Shown here in pieces: positions 16,145-24,959 of a DNA stretch of 64,000 bases. A model generated the notes under the pieces. The model was not told where the DNA came from, ran no database searches, and worked only from the letters and a program-made list of their open reading frames with translations. The stretch spans positions 1-64,000 of the forward strand of contig NZ_CDBN01000053.1 of assembly GCF_000820085.1 (NCBI RefSeq), in the 5' to 3' direction. Each line of letters opens with the position of its first letter. The stretch's first letter is position 1. Made by a program: the position numbers and the translations under genes. The stretch is from Aeromonas sanarellii. Its GTDB lineage: Bacteria; Pseudomonadota; Gammaproteobacteria; Enterobacterales; Aeromonadaceae.

Positions 16145-16321
16145 TCAGAGGCGGCGGCGATACTCCCTGTCGTCTATCTGGTGCATGTCCCACTGCATCA
16201 GGCGGTTGAGCTGGCTCATGGGATCCTCGATCAGGGTCAGGGGACGGGGCAGGATCCGCAGGAAGTAGCGGCGCAGGGTCTGCTGGATCCGGTTCGGCTT
16301 GGGGGTGGCGGCTTGGCTCAT
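16145..16321 (-). CDS. 58-aa ORF in the sgrS/sgrT position
   Basis: This small ORF begins MSQAATPKPNRIQQTLRRYF and ends DDREYRRRL. AGGAG lies 8 nt before the ATG, and codon composition matches neighbours. It is basic, with no membrane helix or signal. It is transcribed divergently from sgrR with a 100-bp gap, precisely where enteric bacteria carry the dual-function RNA sgrS, which encodes the 40-odd-residue SgrT. A role in sugar-phosphate stress is inferred from position only. No SgrS-like 3' hairpin with a U-run was found downstream, so it may be a protein-only version or unrelated. Confidence 0.6.
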   Translation of the reverse strand: MSQAATPKPNRIQQTLRRYFLRILPRPLTLIEDPMSQLNRLMQWDMHQIDDREYRRRL

Positions 16322-16421
16322 GATGGTGCTCCTGTGCTGTGGTGTTCACGTTCGCCAGCAGTATTGAGCTAAAATGAGGAAGTAAAAACTGATGACTTTT
16401 CTCACAAGGATTTCCTCTTTT

Positions 16422-18161
16422 ATGCCCAGCAGCCGCCTCTATCAGCAGTTTCAACGGCTCGCCCAGCAGCTTGGCGGCGACGAACGGGAGACAAGCCTCG
16501 CCGAGGTGGCGGAGCTGCTCTGCTGCACCCCGCGCAACGCCCGCCTGCTGCTGCGCCGGATGCAGGAGCATGGCTGGCTCGACTGGTCGGCCGAGGCAGG
16601 ACGGGGGCGGCGCTCCCGCCTCACCCTGCTGGACAACCAGGAGAGCCTGACCCGCCGCCGGCTGCGGGAGCTGCTGAGCCAGGGCCAACTCGCCCAGGCG
16701 GTGCGGCTGGCGGAAGATCGGCTGGATCTGCTCACCCCGCTGCTCATCGAGCAGCTCGGTCAGGCCACCCGGGAGGGGCGCCAGATCCTGCGGGTGCCTT
16801 ACTACCGGCCGCTGCCGCGCCTGCTGCCCACCGACCCCCTGCGCCGCTCCGAGGTGCACCTGAGCCGCCAGATCTTCAACGGCCTGACCCGGCGAAATGA
16901 GGAAAATGGGGAAATCGAGGGGGATCTCGCCCACCACTGGGAGTGCCTGGGCCCCTGTCACTGGCGCTTCTACCTGAGGCCGGCGGTGCGCTTCCACCAC
17001 GGACGCGTGCTGGCGGTGGAGGACGTGATGGAGAGCCTGCTGGCCTTGCGGGATCGCCCCCTGTTTGCCCATCTCGCACGGCTGGAGAGCCCCTGGCCGC
17101 GCACCCTGGATCTGCACCTCGACAGCCCGGATCCCCTGCTGCCGCACCTGCTGGCAGAGCCGGTGGCCGCCATCCTGCCCCGCGAGCTCAAGGGGGAGCC
17201 GGGCTTTGCCCTGCAGCCGGTGGGGACAGGCCCCTATCGGGTGACCACCAACGATCCCCTGCACCTGTGCCTAGAGGCATTCGACGACTACTTCGGCCTG
17301 CGGGCCCTGCTCGACGAGATCGACATCTGGATGCTGCCGGAGCTGGCGGATCGGCTGGAGAGCCACCTGCGGCTCGGGAGCGACAGCCCGGAACTCGGCA
17401 CCATGCGCGGTGAGTCCGAGCTCGAATCGGGTTGCTACTTCCTGCTTCAGGACGACAGATCCCCCCTGCTGCAGGATCCTGCCCTGCGCCAGTGGCTGAG
17501 CCGGCTGCTCAACCCCATCGCCCTGATGGCGCGGGTCGCCCCCGAGCTGCAGCGGGGCTGGACCAGCGCGCTGGGCCTGCTGCCCCATTGGCGCGAGACC
17601 CAGTCCGCCCCCGAGCCCACGCCGACCCGTTTGCCGGAGCGGCTGGTGCTGGCCTGCTTCAACCAGCACCTGGAGTTTGAGGAGTGCGCCGGCGCCATGG
17701 CCGGCCTGCTGGCAGAACAGGGCATCGCGCTCGAGGTGCGCACCCTGGATTACGGCCGCTGGGTGAGCGGGGCGGACGAGGACGTGGATCTCTGGCTCGG
17801 CACCCTCAACCTGGAGCACGAGCACGCCTTCGCCCCCTACGCCTGGCTCCAGGGCACCCCCTTGCTGCGTCGGGTATGGGGGGGACGACAGGCCCTGTGG
17901 CAGGGATTGACGCAGTGGCGTGCCAGCGGCGTCGAGCCCGGCCCGCGCGCCCTGCTGGCCGAGGTGCAACGCCAGGGCTGGTTCGTGCCCCTGTTCCACC
18001 ACTGGCTGGAGCTGGAGAGCCGGGTCGGCGTGCACGGCGTGCGGATGACGGCCCTGGGTTGGTTCGATTTTCGCAGCGCCTGGCTAAGGCCCGAGCAGGG
18101 AATGGCGGCGCCGGAAACCGGAGAGGGCTCTCAGCCGAAGCGCGGGATGCTTGAGTCCTGA
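16422..18161 (+). CDS. sgrR: Sugar-phosphate stress transcription activator SgrR
   Basis: The 579-aa protein aligns along its length with E. coli SgrR (551 aa): an N-terminal winged helix (SRLYQQFQRL, AELLCCTPRNARLLLRRMQEHGWLDW, EAGRGRRSRLTLL) and a C-terminal solute-binding-protein-like domain (RVPYYRPLPRLLP, SRQIFNGLTR, NEENGEIE, WRFYLRPAVRFHHGR, VGTGPYRV, LGWFDFRSAWL). In E. coli it activates sgrS and setA when glucose-6-phosphate accumulates. ATG 16422 matches the E. coli N-terminus (MPSGRL); an ATG at 16392 with a GAGGAAG upstream is an alternative. The divergent 58-aa ORF is the likely target. Confidence 0.92.
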   Translation: MPSSRLYQQFQRLAQQLGGDERETSLAEVAELLCCTPRNARLLLRRMQEHGWLDWSAEAGRGRRSRLTLLDNQESLTRRRLRELLSQGQLAQAVRLAEDRLDLLTPLLIEQLGQATREGRQILRVPYYRPLPRLLPTDPLRRSEVHLSRQIFNGLTRRNEENGEIEGDLAHHWECLGPCHWRFYLRPAVRFHHGRVLAVEDVMESLLALRDRPLFAHLARLESPWPRTLDLHLDSPDPLLPHLLAEPVAAILPRELKGEPGFALQPVGTGPYRVTTNDPLHLCLEAFDDYFGLRALLDEIDIWMLPELADRLESHLRLGSDSPELGTMRGESELESGCYFLLQDDRSPLLQDPALRQWLSRLLNPIALMARVAPELQRGWTSALGLLPHWRETQSAPEPTPTRLPERLVLACFNQHLEFEECAGAMAGLLAEQGIALEVRTLDYGRWVSGADEDVDLWLGTLNLEHEHAFAPYAWLQGTPLLRRVWGGRQALWQGLTQWRASGVEPGPRALLAEVQRQGWFVPLFHHWLELESRVGVHGVRMTALGWFDFRSAWLRPEQGMAAPETGEGSQPKRGMLES

Positions 18162-18211
18162 GGATGGGCGCGCTAGCCTGTGCGCGGTCCCACGACAAGG
18201 AGTCGACATCC

Positions 18212-18607
18212 ATGCTGGAAATGCAGATCCAACCCCGTTTTCAAGAGACGGACGCCCTCGGCCACATCAACAACACGGTGCCGGCGGTCTGGTTTGAATC
18301 GGCCCGCGACCCGCTGTTTCGCCTCTTCTCCCCCGAGCTGGACGTGCACGACTGGCATCTGATCATCGCGGGCTATACGGTGCAGTTCAAACGGGAGCTG
18401 TTCTATGGCCAGCAGGTGTCGATCAAAACCGGGGTACGCCGCATCGGCACCAGCTCCTTCACGCTCTGGCAGGAGGCCTGGCAGGGCGGCGAGCTGGCGG
18501 TGACCGCCGAGACGACCCTGATCCATTTTGACTACCGGACCCGCCAGTCCATCCCCCTGAGCGAGGCTCACCGGGAGGGGCTGCGGGCCTGGCTGGTAGA
18601 GAGTTAA
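18212..18607 (+). CDS. 4-hydroxybenzoyl-CoA thioesterase-like protein (hot-dog fold)
   Basis: The 131-aa protein shows the YbgC/4HBT pattern: PRFQETDALGHINNTV near residue 7 (with the Asp and the GHINN loop), an LFRLFSPEL helix and strands GYTVQFKREL, VSIKTGVRRIGTSSF and TLIHFDYRTRQSIPL. Such enzymes hydrolyse acyl-CoA thioesters. The substrate cannot be read from the sequence. The ATG at 18212 has AAGGAG 9 nt upstream. It lies 50 bp after sgrR and could be co-transcribed with it. Confidence 0.87.
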   Translation: MLEMQIQPRFQETDALGHINNTVPAVWFESARDPLFRLFSPELDVHDWHLIIAGYTVQFKRELFYGQQVSIKTGVRRIGTSSFTLWQEAWQGGELAVTAETTLIHFDYRTRQSIPLSEAHREGLRAWLVES

Positions 18608-18637
18608 TCCGGCCTTCTGGCCCATCACAGGACAACT

Positions 18638-19336
18638 ATGCGCAACACCCTGATCGCTCTGACGCTGGGACTCTGCTCCCTGCCTTCCCTGGCCGCCACC
18701 CTGGCCGAACAGTTCACCCTGATGGAGAAGGGGGCCGAGGGCGCCCTCGACACCCGGCTGTTCAGCCACGACGGCGTCGACATCAAGGCCTGGGTCGACG
18801 GCAAGCCCGTCATCATCGCCGTTCCCATTCTGAACGAGCAGGGCAAGCAGGAGGGGGAGAGCCGCTACTACTTCAAGGGGGGCAAGCTGTTCGGGGTCAA
18901 GGAGCCCGCCGCCCAGTTCGCCTTCGATGACAAGGGCACCCTGACCCAGTGGCTCGACGACAAGGGCCAGCCGGCGGAGTTCGTCAGCAAGATGAGCATG
19001 CAGCAGCGGGAGGCCTGGCTTACCAGGCGGGCGGCCGAGCTGGGCAGGCTGTTTGCGCCTAGCCCTGCCGAGGAGCAGGCCGCCAAGGGCGTCAAGCTGA
19101 AGGGGGCCGAGCTCGCCCACTGGCTCTGCAACGGCAAGCTGATGGCGCTCGCCGGGGGAGACAAGGTGACCTTCGAGCAGACCAGGCTCAAGACGAGTGC
19201 CGAGGGTATCGAGGGGGAGGTCTCCCTGCGCCGGGAGAAGGGGTGGCAGGATCTCTGCCTCACCTGCGAGGTGCAGGGCACCCGTGTGACCCGCCTCACC
19301 TGGCAGCCGCTGCCGGGCGCCAACAAGCCGCTGTAA
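18638..19336 (+). CDS. Exported protein of unknown function
   Basis: The 232-aa protein has a Sec signal peptide (MRNTLIALTLGLCSLPSLAA, cleavage probably after residue 19-20). The mature region is charged and beta-rich, with two cysteines in LCLTCEV near residue 207, possibly a disulfide or redox pair, and another in HWLCNGKL. I do not recognise a family. It follows the thioesterase gene by 30 bp and ends at a terminator, so the two probably share a transcript. Confidence 0.75.
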   Translation: MRNTLIALTLGLCSLPSLAATLAEQFTLMEKGAEGALDTRLFSHDGVDIKAWVDGKPVIIAVPILNEQGKQEGESRYYFKGGKLFGVKEPAAQFAFDDKGTLTQWLDDKGQPAEFVSKMSMQQREAWLTRRAAELGRLFAPSPAEEQAAKGVKLKGAELAHWLCNGKLMALAGGDKVTFEQTRLKTSAEGIEGEVSLRREKGWQDLCLTCEVQGTRVTRLTWQPLPGANKPL

Positions 19337-19356
19337 GCGCGGCCACATCAACGAAA

Positions 19357-19383
19357 GGGGCCCAGATATGGGCCCCTGGTTTA
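19357..19383 (+). terminator. Terminator after the exported-protein gene
   Basis: GGGGCCCA / TGGGCCCC stem with GATA loop, then TGGTTTATT, 20 bp after the stop codon. Confidence 0.85.
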
Positions 19384-19450
19384 TTCCGGCGGCGGGTCGG
19401 CGTGGATCTTCACATCGACGCGCCGATATGAGCAGCCCGATCACCCAATG

Positions 19451-19478
19451 AAAGAGACCCGCCAGTTGGCGGGTCTCT
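19451..19478 (-). terminator. Terminator of the SanA-like gene
   Basis: A 12-bp inverted repeat AGAGACCCGCCA / TGGCGGGTCTCT; on the minus strand it is followed by TTTC. It lies 12 bp past the stop at 19490. Confidence 0.85.
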
Positions 19479-19489
19479 GCTATTGAGGG

Positions 19490-20407
19490 TCAGTGTGCTT
19501 GCGCCCGGGTGGCCGGGGCGCTGCTGGTTGGCGTCGCCGCACTGGCGGCAGCCGGGGTGTCCACGGGCGTGGTCTCGCTCGGCAAGGCTGCGCTGGTGGC
19601 CAAGGCACTGCTGGTTGCTGCCGCCCCGCTGACGGTCGAGGTTGCCGCGCTGGCCGTTGGTGCGGTGCCGGCTGTCGGCGGCTGGGCCGGCGTCTTGGGG
19701 GCGACAATGGGCAGGCAGGGCCGACCCGTTCCTATGGTGCTCAAGACCTGGCAGGGGGCGGGAGCGCCGATGACGATGGGCTCGCCGAGGAACTTGGGCC
19801 CCTTGTCCAGCACGTAGAGGTCGAGCAGCCCCATCAGGCGGGCGAACACCTCGCGCACCCGGGTACGGATGCCCTGATAGGCGCTGGGATCCAGGGCGTT
19901 GAAGCCGATGGCCTCTATGCCGAAGTGGCGGGCGATGAAGATGGCGCGCTCGTTGTGAAAGGCCTGGGAGACCACGGTGAAGCGGGCCTGGCCGAACACC
20001 TCCTTGGCCCGCACGATGGAGTCCAGGGTGCGAAAGCCGGCGTAGTCGCTGTAGATGGCGCTGGCCGGGATGCCGGCCTGGATCAGCGCCCGCCGCATCT
20101 GGCGCGGCTCGTTGTACTGCACGGTGGCGTTGTCGCCTGAGACCAGGATGTAGTCCACCTTGCCGTTGTTGTAGAGCTCGGCGGCGGCCTTGATCCGGTA
20201 TTTGAAGTAGTGGTTCGGGCTGCCCCCGATCAGGTATTTGGAGGTGCCGAGCACCAGGGCGACCCGGTTGTAGGGCACCGCGTTGACGTCGTCATAGGTG
20301 TAGTGACGGGCGTCCGAGACGGTCCACTCGCTGTAGCCAAGCAGGGCGGCGGCGGAGGCCAGCAACAGGCAGAGGCAGGCGAGCAGGATCTTGGCAAACT
20401 TCTTCAT
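19490..20407 (-). CDS. sanA: SanA/YdcF-type DUF218 membrane protein with low-complexity tail
   Basis: The first 230 residues match SanA, an envelope protein implicated in barrier function and vancomycin resistance at high temperature: an N-terminal membrane anchor (FAKILLACLCLLLASAAALLGY), then the DUF218 motifs VALVLGTSKYL near 65, YILVSGDN near 105, DYAGFRTLDSIVRAKEVF near 140 and VSQAFHNERAIFIA near 165. E. coli SanA is about 239 aa; this protein is 305 because of a roughly 70-residue tail made almost only of Ala, Thr, Ser and Pro. ATG 20407 starts the anchor; no strong ribosome site is visible. Confidence 0.85.
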   Translation of the reverse strand: MKKFAKILLACLCLLLASAAALLGYSEWTVSDARHYTYDDVNAVPYNRVALVLGTSKYLIGGSPNHYFKYRIKAAAELYNNGKVDYILVSGDNATVQYNEPRQMRRALIQAGIPASAIYSDYAGFRTLDSIVRAKEVFGQARFTVVSQAFHNERAIFIARHFGIEAIGFNALDPSAYQGIRTRVREVFARLMGLLDLYVLDKGPKFLGEPIVIGAPAPCQVLSTIGTGRPCLPIVAPKTPAQPPTAGTAPTASAATSTVSGAAATSSALATSAALPSETTPVDTPAAASAATPTSSAPATRAQAH

Positions 20408-20572
20408 GCGCGGTGCGGTTCGGGTCTGAAGTAAGAGAAGACAGGGGGTCATTCTATTACAAGTTGCCGCCGCGCGTCAGGCTTGATGACCGCCCAGGGT
20501 GTCACACGGGCAGAGGTTGTCGCAGGGAGAGGTCGGCTAACTGCTTGATCCTGAGCCGATTAACATCATTCA

Positions 20573-20600
20573 TAAGAAGGGGCGGTCATGGCCGCCCCTT
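20573..20600 (-). terminator. Terminator of the collagenase gene
   Basis: Stem AAGGGGCGG / CCGCCCCTT; on the minus strand it is followed by CTTATG. It lies 19 bp past the stop at 20619. Confidence 0.82.
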
Positions 20601-20618
20601 GTCATCCCCGTCTCGCCC

Positions 20619-23363
20619 TCAGTGGGCAGAGTCGTTGGCCTTGCACTCGTCAGAGTCCTTGTTGGCCTCCCACCAGGGCAGCAGTTCGCGGCCGAGCCAC
20701 TGCTGGTAGGCCTCGCTGTCGCTTGCGATCAGCGCATCCAGCTCGGCTTCGAAGGCGCTCATCGCCTGCTGCTGATCCGGGCCTCGCAGGGCCCGGGCCA
20801 TGGCCAGCCAGCTGGCGCCGCGACCGGTCTCGCTGAGGAAGCGGTGCACCGTGTAGGACCAGGAGTAGACCATCTCGCCGCCCTTGTCGTAATCCAGGTG
20901 CAGGATGTCGGCCAGAGCCGGACGATCGCTGGCAGGACGGCCGGCGACGTTGTCCAGACCGCGGGCGAAGCACTGGCCGTGGGCGATGAACTCTGCCAGC
21001 CCTTCCGACCACCAGGTGGTGCGGTTGAGGGGGTAGTGGCCGAAGCTGCCGTACTGGTTGAAGCGGCCGTCCAGGTAGTGCACGTACTCGTGGCGCAGGT
21101 TCCACACCTGGAAGGCGGGGCGCTTCCACTCCGCCTCGTAGGCGAAGAAGCGGGCCTGGTTGCCGGGGCGAGCCGGATCCCCTTCGATGTAGATGCCGCC
21201 GTTGTCGGTGGAGACGCCGCCGAACAGGGCACTGCCGTAGCGTTTCCAGTCGGCGGAGGAGTCGAAGACCACCAGTTCCAGCGCCTCGTTGTGATCGTCC
21301 GCCACCGGCTGCCAGCCGGTTTCCATCTGTTGATGGAACTGCTGCTCTTCGGCACCCAGTTCACGGCAGATCCCCTCGGCCTGATCCAGGGTCAGATCCT
21401 GGGCCCGCAGGCGCAGGGTCGGCGAGCAGGTGTGCTCGAACGGCAGCACGTCCTCCACCCGGACAGGGGTGCAGAGGCCGGCAAAGTCACCGCTGATGCA
21501 GGCTTCGCCGGTGCGGTCCGTGTAGGTCAGGTAGTAGGTGGAGAGGGTCAGCGACATGTCTTCCAGCAGATCCTGGCTCTGCTGACCGCCGGGGATCAGG
21601 TCGTGGTGGCGAACCAGTGCGATGACGGAGTCATCCAGCAGTTTGCGGTAGCCGTCGAGCTCGTCCGGGCGGGTATAGCGGGCGACCCGGTAGAGGCGGG
21701 TGTAGGCATCCAGCACGTTGTTGAGCAGGAACAGATCCTTGCCATCCCTTCCTTGCCACAGCGCGAGCTCGCTCATGCCGAGGGCGTGCAGCTGCTTGCG
21801 CAGCTCGCCATCCTGCTGGCGGAAGTCGTTGGCGAAGGGGTCGCTGTAGTCGCTGGCGAAGTCGAGGAAGTTGAGCAGATCGAACAGGCCGGTCGCCCAG
21901 GGGTGCCGGCCGTTGATCTCGCTGGCATGGCGGGTGCTGTAGGCCAGCATCTGGTTGAACTCGCCGAGCAGGGTGCCAAAGCGGCTCTGCACTGCCGGGC
22001 TCTTGAACTGGCCGTGCAGGGCGATGCTCCAGGCACCCATGACGGCACCAACCTCGTCGCTGGCCTGCTCCGGGAAGAGCAGCGGATGGGCGCCGAGCGC
22101 CGTCAATGCCTCGGCCAGCGCCTCGGCGGCAGCCGGGCCGTCTTCCTTGTGCTTGCCGTAGTTGTGGTAGTTGTGGGCACGCACGTATTCCAGCAGCAGC
22201 TTCATGGCCGGATGGGCCGGCTGATTGGCCGCCAGCAGGCTCTGGATGCCGCGGGACGCGGCCAGCAGCTTGGTGTCATCGTGACCATAGTTCTCCTGCC
22301 AGACCGGCGCGGGCTGGCCACTGGCATCCTGCACTATCCTGGCTGCTTCGGCGTCCAGCAGCTCGGTGCCCGGCAGCTCCGGCTCGGAGCAGGCGCGGCC
22401 GTCGGCACGGCGACAGTCGAGCTGCTCTTCCTTGCTGACCAGCACCATGGGGCGATTGAGCACCCGGCTCTCCTGCCACTCGGTTGTCTCCGGCAGGGTC
22501 TGCCATTCGCTGCCCCCCACCGGGTATTGATAGCCGGTGTCCTTCAAGACCACCTGCACTTCGCTGCCGGCGGGCAGGGTCTGACGGCACACCCGGTAGC
22601 TGATGGTCTTGTCCCCTTCCTGACGGGTCTGGGGTTCATCGCACTCCTGCTGGGTCTTGATCTCGTCCAGCAACCAGGTGTACTGGCGCCAGACGTGCAG
22701 CTCGCTCACCTGACGGGCGGCCTGGCTGCCCGCGATGGGCTGCAGGCGGAAGAAGATCTGCTCGAGGCGGCCATCCCGTTCATTGGGGGTCTCTTCCAGC
22801 ACCTTCAACTGCTGCCAGTTTTGCGGCTGGTACTGCCATGCCTGCTCGGCGCAGCGCCCTTCGGCGTTGAGCTCGCAGCGATCCAGCTCCTGCTCGCTAT
22901 GACCCAGAATGACCTGCTCCGCCAGCGGCAGGCGATCCTGACGCGGCGCGGTCGGGGTGCCTGCCAGCGGCTCCCAGCGGCCCTGCCTCATGCCGTAGCC
23001 ATAGTCGTAGCTGCTGGCCGGGACGGCCTTGCGGGCCGGCACCACCTCCTCACAGCTGAGGTAGCGGATCTGCCAGCCCTGCTCGATCCTGAGCTGGGGC
23101 TCGCCGCACTGCCGCTCTGCCAGTACGGCCAGGTTGGCATCGCGCCAGTCGAAGCGGCGATACACCCTCAGCTGCTGATAGGGGGCATCGCCGCTGCGGG
23201 CGCTCAGCTCGTAGGTCACTTCGGTGAGACGGTCTCCCAGCTGGCGGCTGGATTCCCCCTTGAGTTGGTACTGTTGCCAGTCGGAGGAGTAGTTGGCCTG
23301 CGCCGAGGTGGCGAGCAGGCAGGGGGCTGCCAGGAGCAGCAGCCGGGTAGAGAGGTGGTTCAT
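20619..23363 (-). CDS. Secreted microbial collagenase, peptidase family M9
   Basis: The 914-aa precursor has a Sec signal peptide (MNHLSTRLLLLAAPCLLATSAQA). The catalytic domain carries the zincin motif HEYVH at 758-762 within HEYVHYLDGRF, with the downstream Glu787 in WWSEGLAEF as third zinc ligand, as in Vibrio/Clostridium collagenases. The region about 390-680 resembles the M9 N-terminal activator domain. The N-terminal 350 residues are cysteine-containing beta modules with repeated YRVCRQTLPAGSEVQ-like and CEEVVPARKAVPASSYDYG-like blocks. No C-terminal PKD or collagen-binding domain follows. It probably degrades collagen or gelatin outside the cell. ATG 23363 follows AAGGGA. Confidence 0.92.
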   Translation of the reverse strand: MNHLSTRLLLLAAPCLLATSAQANYSSDWQQYQLKGESSRQLGDRLTEVTYELSARSGDAPYQQLRVYRRFDWRDANLAVLAERQCGEPQLRIEQGWQIRYLSCEEVVPARKAVPASSYDYGYGMRQGRWEPLAGTPTAPRQDRLPLAEQVILGHSEQELDRCELNAEGRCAEQAWQYQPQNWQQLKVLEETPNERDGRLEQIFFRLQPIAGSQAARQVSELHVWRQYTWLLDEIKTQQECDEPQTRQEGDKTISYRVCRQTLPAGSEVQVVLKDTGYQYPVGGSEWQTLPETTEWQESRVLNRPMVLVSKEEQLDCRRADGRACSEPELPGTELLDAEAARIVQDASGQPAPVWQENYGHDDTKLLAASRGIQSLLAANQPAHPAMKLLLEYVRAHNYHNYGKHKEDGPAAAEALAEALTALGAHPLLFPEQASDEVGAVMGAWSIALHGQFKSPAVQSRFGTLLGEFNQMLAYSTRHASEINGRHPWATGLFDLLNFLDFASDYSDPFANDFRQQDGELRKQLHALGMSELALWQGRDGKDLFLLNNVLDAYTRLYRVARYTRPDELDGYRKLLDDSVIALVRHHDLIPGGQQSQDLLEDMSLTLSTYYLTYTDRTGEACISGDFAGLCTPVRVEDVLPFEHTCSPTLRLRAQDLTLDQAEGICRELGAEEQQFHQQMETGWQPVADDHNEALELVVFDSSADWKRYGSALFGGVSTDNGGIYIEGDPARPGNQARFFAYEAEWKRPAFQVWNLRHEYVHYLDGRFNQYGSFGHYPLNRTTWWSEGLAEFIAHGQCFARGLDNVAGRPASDRPALADILHLDYDKGGEMVYSWSYTVHRFLSETGRGASWLAMARALRGPDQQQAMSAFEAELDALIASDSEAYQQWLGRELLPWWEANKDSDECKANDSAH

Positions 23364-23478
23364 CGTGATCCCTTTGGTGGATGGATGGGCGTGGGGACCA
23401 GACAGGGTATTGGGCTCCAAAAGAATATCAATGTGCCAGATGGCGAGGCAGAATCCTGCGTTCGGGAGCAAACAGCAC

Positions 23479-23502
23479 AAAAACAGCCCCAAAAGGGGCT
23501 GT
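23479..23502 (-). terminator. Terminator of the men operon
   Basis: ACAGCCCC / GGGGCTGT stem with four-base loop; on the minus strand it ends in TTTTTG. It lies 39 bp past menE. Confidence 0.92.
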
Positions 23503-23540
23503 GTTGATAGCAAGGGCTCAGCCCCATATGGGGGGCGGCG

Positions 23541-24959
23541 TCAGTCGTCTTGCCGCAGGCGCCGGGCGAGCAGGGTGCGGGAGGGTTTGAGGTTGCCGCC
23601 GAGATCCGGCCAGGGCAGCCAGCGATCCGGCACCATAAAGCCGGGTAACGACAGCCTGATCCAGGCGGCGAGCTCGGCAGGAGGAACAGGTTCGCCGTGC
23701 CAGTCGATAAAGGCGGCGGGCCTCTGCCCCCACTCCTCGCTCGGCACCGGCACCACCAGGGCCTGGGCCACGGCGGGGTGGTCCACCAGCCGTTGCTCTA
23801 TGGCCTCGGGCTGGATGTTCTCGCCCCCCGAAATGAAGAGGTTGTCGAGCCGGCCCTCCACCACCAGCTCGCCCTCGGCGGTGAGGTGCCCCTTGTCCCG
23901 GGTGTGGAACCAGCCCGCCTCGTCCAGCGGTCGCACCAGCTCGCCCTCCTGGAAATAGCCTGCAAACAGGGTGTCGCCGCGCACGCAGATCTCCCCCTGG
24001 CGGATGCAGATCTCCCGCCCCGGCAGCGGACGGCCCACCACGCCGGCGGCGCAGGGCTGGCCGGTACAGACCTGGCTGCCCATCTCCGAGAGGCCATAGC
24101 TCACCTTGGGCACCAGCCCCATGGCGGTCAGCCGGCTCACCAGGGGGGTCGGGATGGCGGCGCCGCCGAGCAGCAGTTCGCGCACCCGGGTGCGCGATGG
24201 CTCGAACCCCGCCGCCAGCAGCCGCCAGAGCTGGGTCGGCACCAGGGAGAGGTGGGTGATGGGCTGGCGCTCCAGCCGCGCCTTGAGCGGCTGGCTGCGA
24301 TCGTCCAGCACCAGGGCGGCCCCCGCCAGGAAGACCCGGAACAGGATGGCGTAGCCGCCGACGTGAAACAGCGGCAGGGAGAGCAGCCAGCCGCAGGTCT
24401 CGTCCAGGGGGATCAGGGTGGCGGAGCCCCGGGCGGAGGCCAGATGGTTCGCCAGCCGGTGTACCACCGCCTTGGGCGTGCCGCTGGAGCCCGAGGTGAG
24501 GATCATGTTGCTGAGTCGGGCAGGATCCAGCGTGCAGTCGCCTTCGTCCGTCGCCGGCACATGGGCGAAGTCGAGGCTGAGCGCTTGCCAGTCGCCCGTC
24601 GGGATCTCCCCCGCCGACCAGCAGGCCTGCACCCGGAGCTGGCGTGCCAGCCCGGCCTGTTTCGCCAGGGGAAAGGCGGGGTTGAGGGGGCAGAAGACCA
24701 GGCCGCTGCGCACGCAGGCCCAGGCCAGCAGCACATCCTCCAGGGCGCCGCGCACCACGGCGGCGAGGCGATCGCCCGGCTTCAATCCTGCCCGGGCCAG
24801 CTGCTCGCTCAGGCCGTTGAGCCGTCGATCGAGTTCTTGATAGTCGAGGGGGGTGGCTCCCTGGATGGCGATCCGCCTGGGCGCCACCCTGGCCCAGTGG
24901 CGTACCGGGCAGGGTTCGACGGGGTGAGGCTCAGGCGACAGCCTCTTCCGGTCAGTCAC
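23541..24959 (-). CDS. menE: 2-succinylbenzoate-CoA ligase
   Basis: MenE activates o-succinylbenzoate with ATP and CoA in menaquinone synthesis. The 472-aa protein has the adenylate-forming signatures: P-loop-like LTSGSSGTPKAVVH near residue 160, SLPLFHVGGY, LVPTQLWRLL, LLGGAAIP, SYGLSEMGS, RDKGHL and VEGRLDNLFISGGENIQPE (hinge). The start is GTG 24959, overlapping the menC stop by 8 bp; a longer frame without homology exists upstream. It is the last gene of the menFDHBCE operon. Confidence 0.93.
   Translation of the reverse strand: MTDRKRLSPEPHPVEPCPVRHWARVAPRRIAIQGATPLDYQELDRRLNGLSEQLARAGLKPGDRLAAVVRGALEDVLLAWACVRSGLVFCPLNPAFPLAKQAGLARQLRVQACWSAGEIPTGDWQALSLDFAHVPATDEGDCTLDPARLSNMILTSGSSGTPKAVVHRLANHLASARGSATLIPLDETCGWLLSLPLFHVGGYAILFRVFLAGAALVLDDRSQPLKARLERQPITHLSLVPTQLWRLLAAGFEPSRTRVRELLLGGAAIPTPLVSRLTAMGLVPKVSYGLSEMGSQVCTGQPCAAGVVGRPLPGREICIRQGEICVRGDTLFAGYFQEGELVRPLDEAGWFHTRDKGHLTAEGELVVEGRLDNLFISGGENIQPEAIEQRLVDHPAVAQALVVPVPSEEWGQRPAAFIDWHGEPVPPAELAAWIRLSLPGFMVPDRWLPWPDLGGNLKPSRTLLARRLRQDD

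Noticed and set aside
19509..19817. Plus-strand frame encoding a hydrophobic 102-aa protein
   Set aside because: It is opposite the Ala/Thr/Ser-rich tail of the SanA-like gene, which creates an artificial hydrophobic frame on the other strand.
20622..23507. Very long open frame antisense to the collagenase gene
   Set aside because: High G+C codon use keeps the opposite strand open. The protein is low complexity, lacks a ribosome site and recognisable domains, and lies exactly opposite a well-supported gene.
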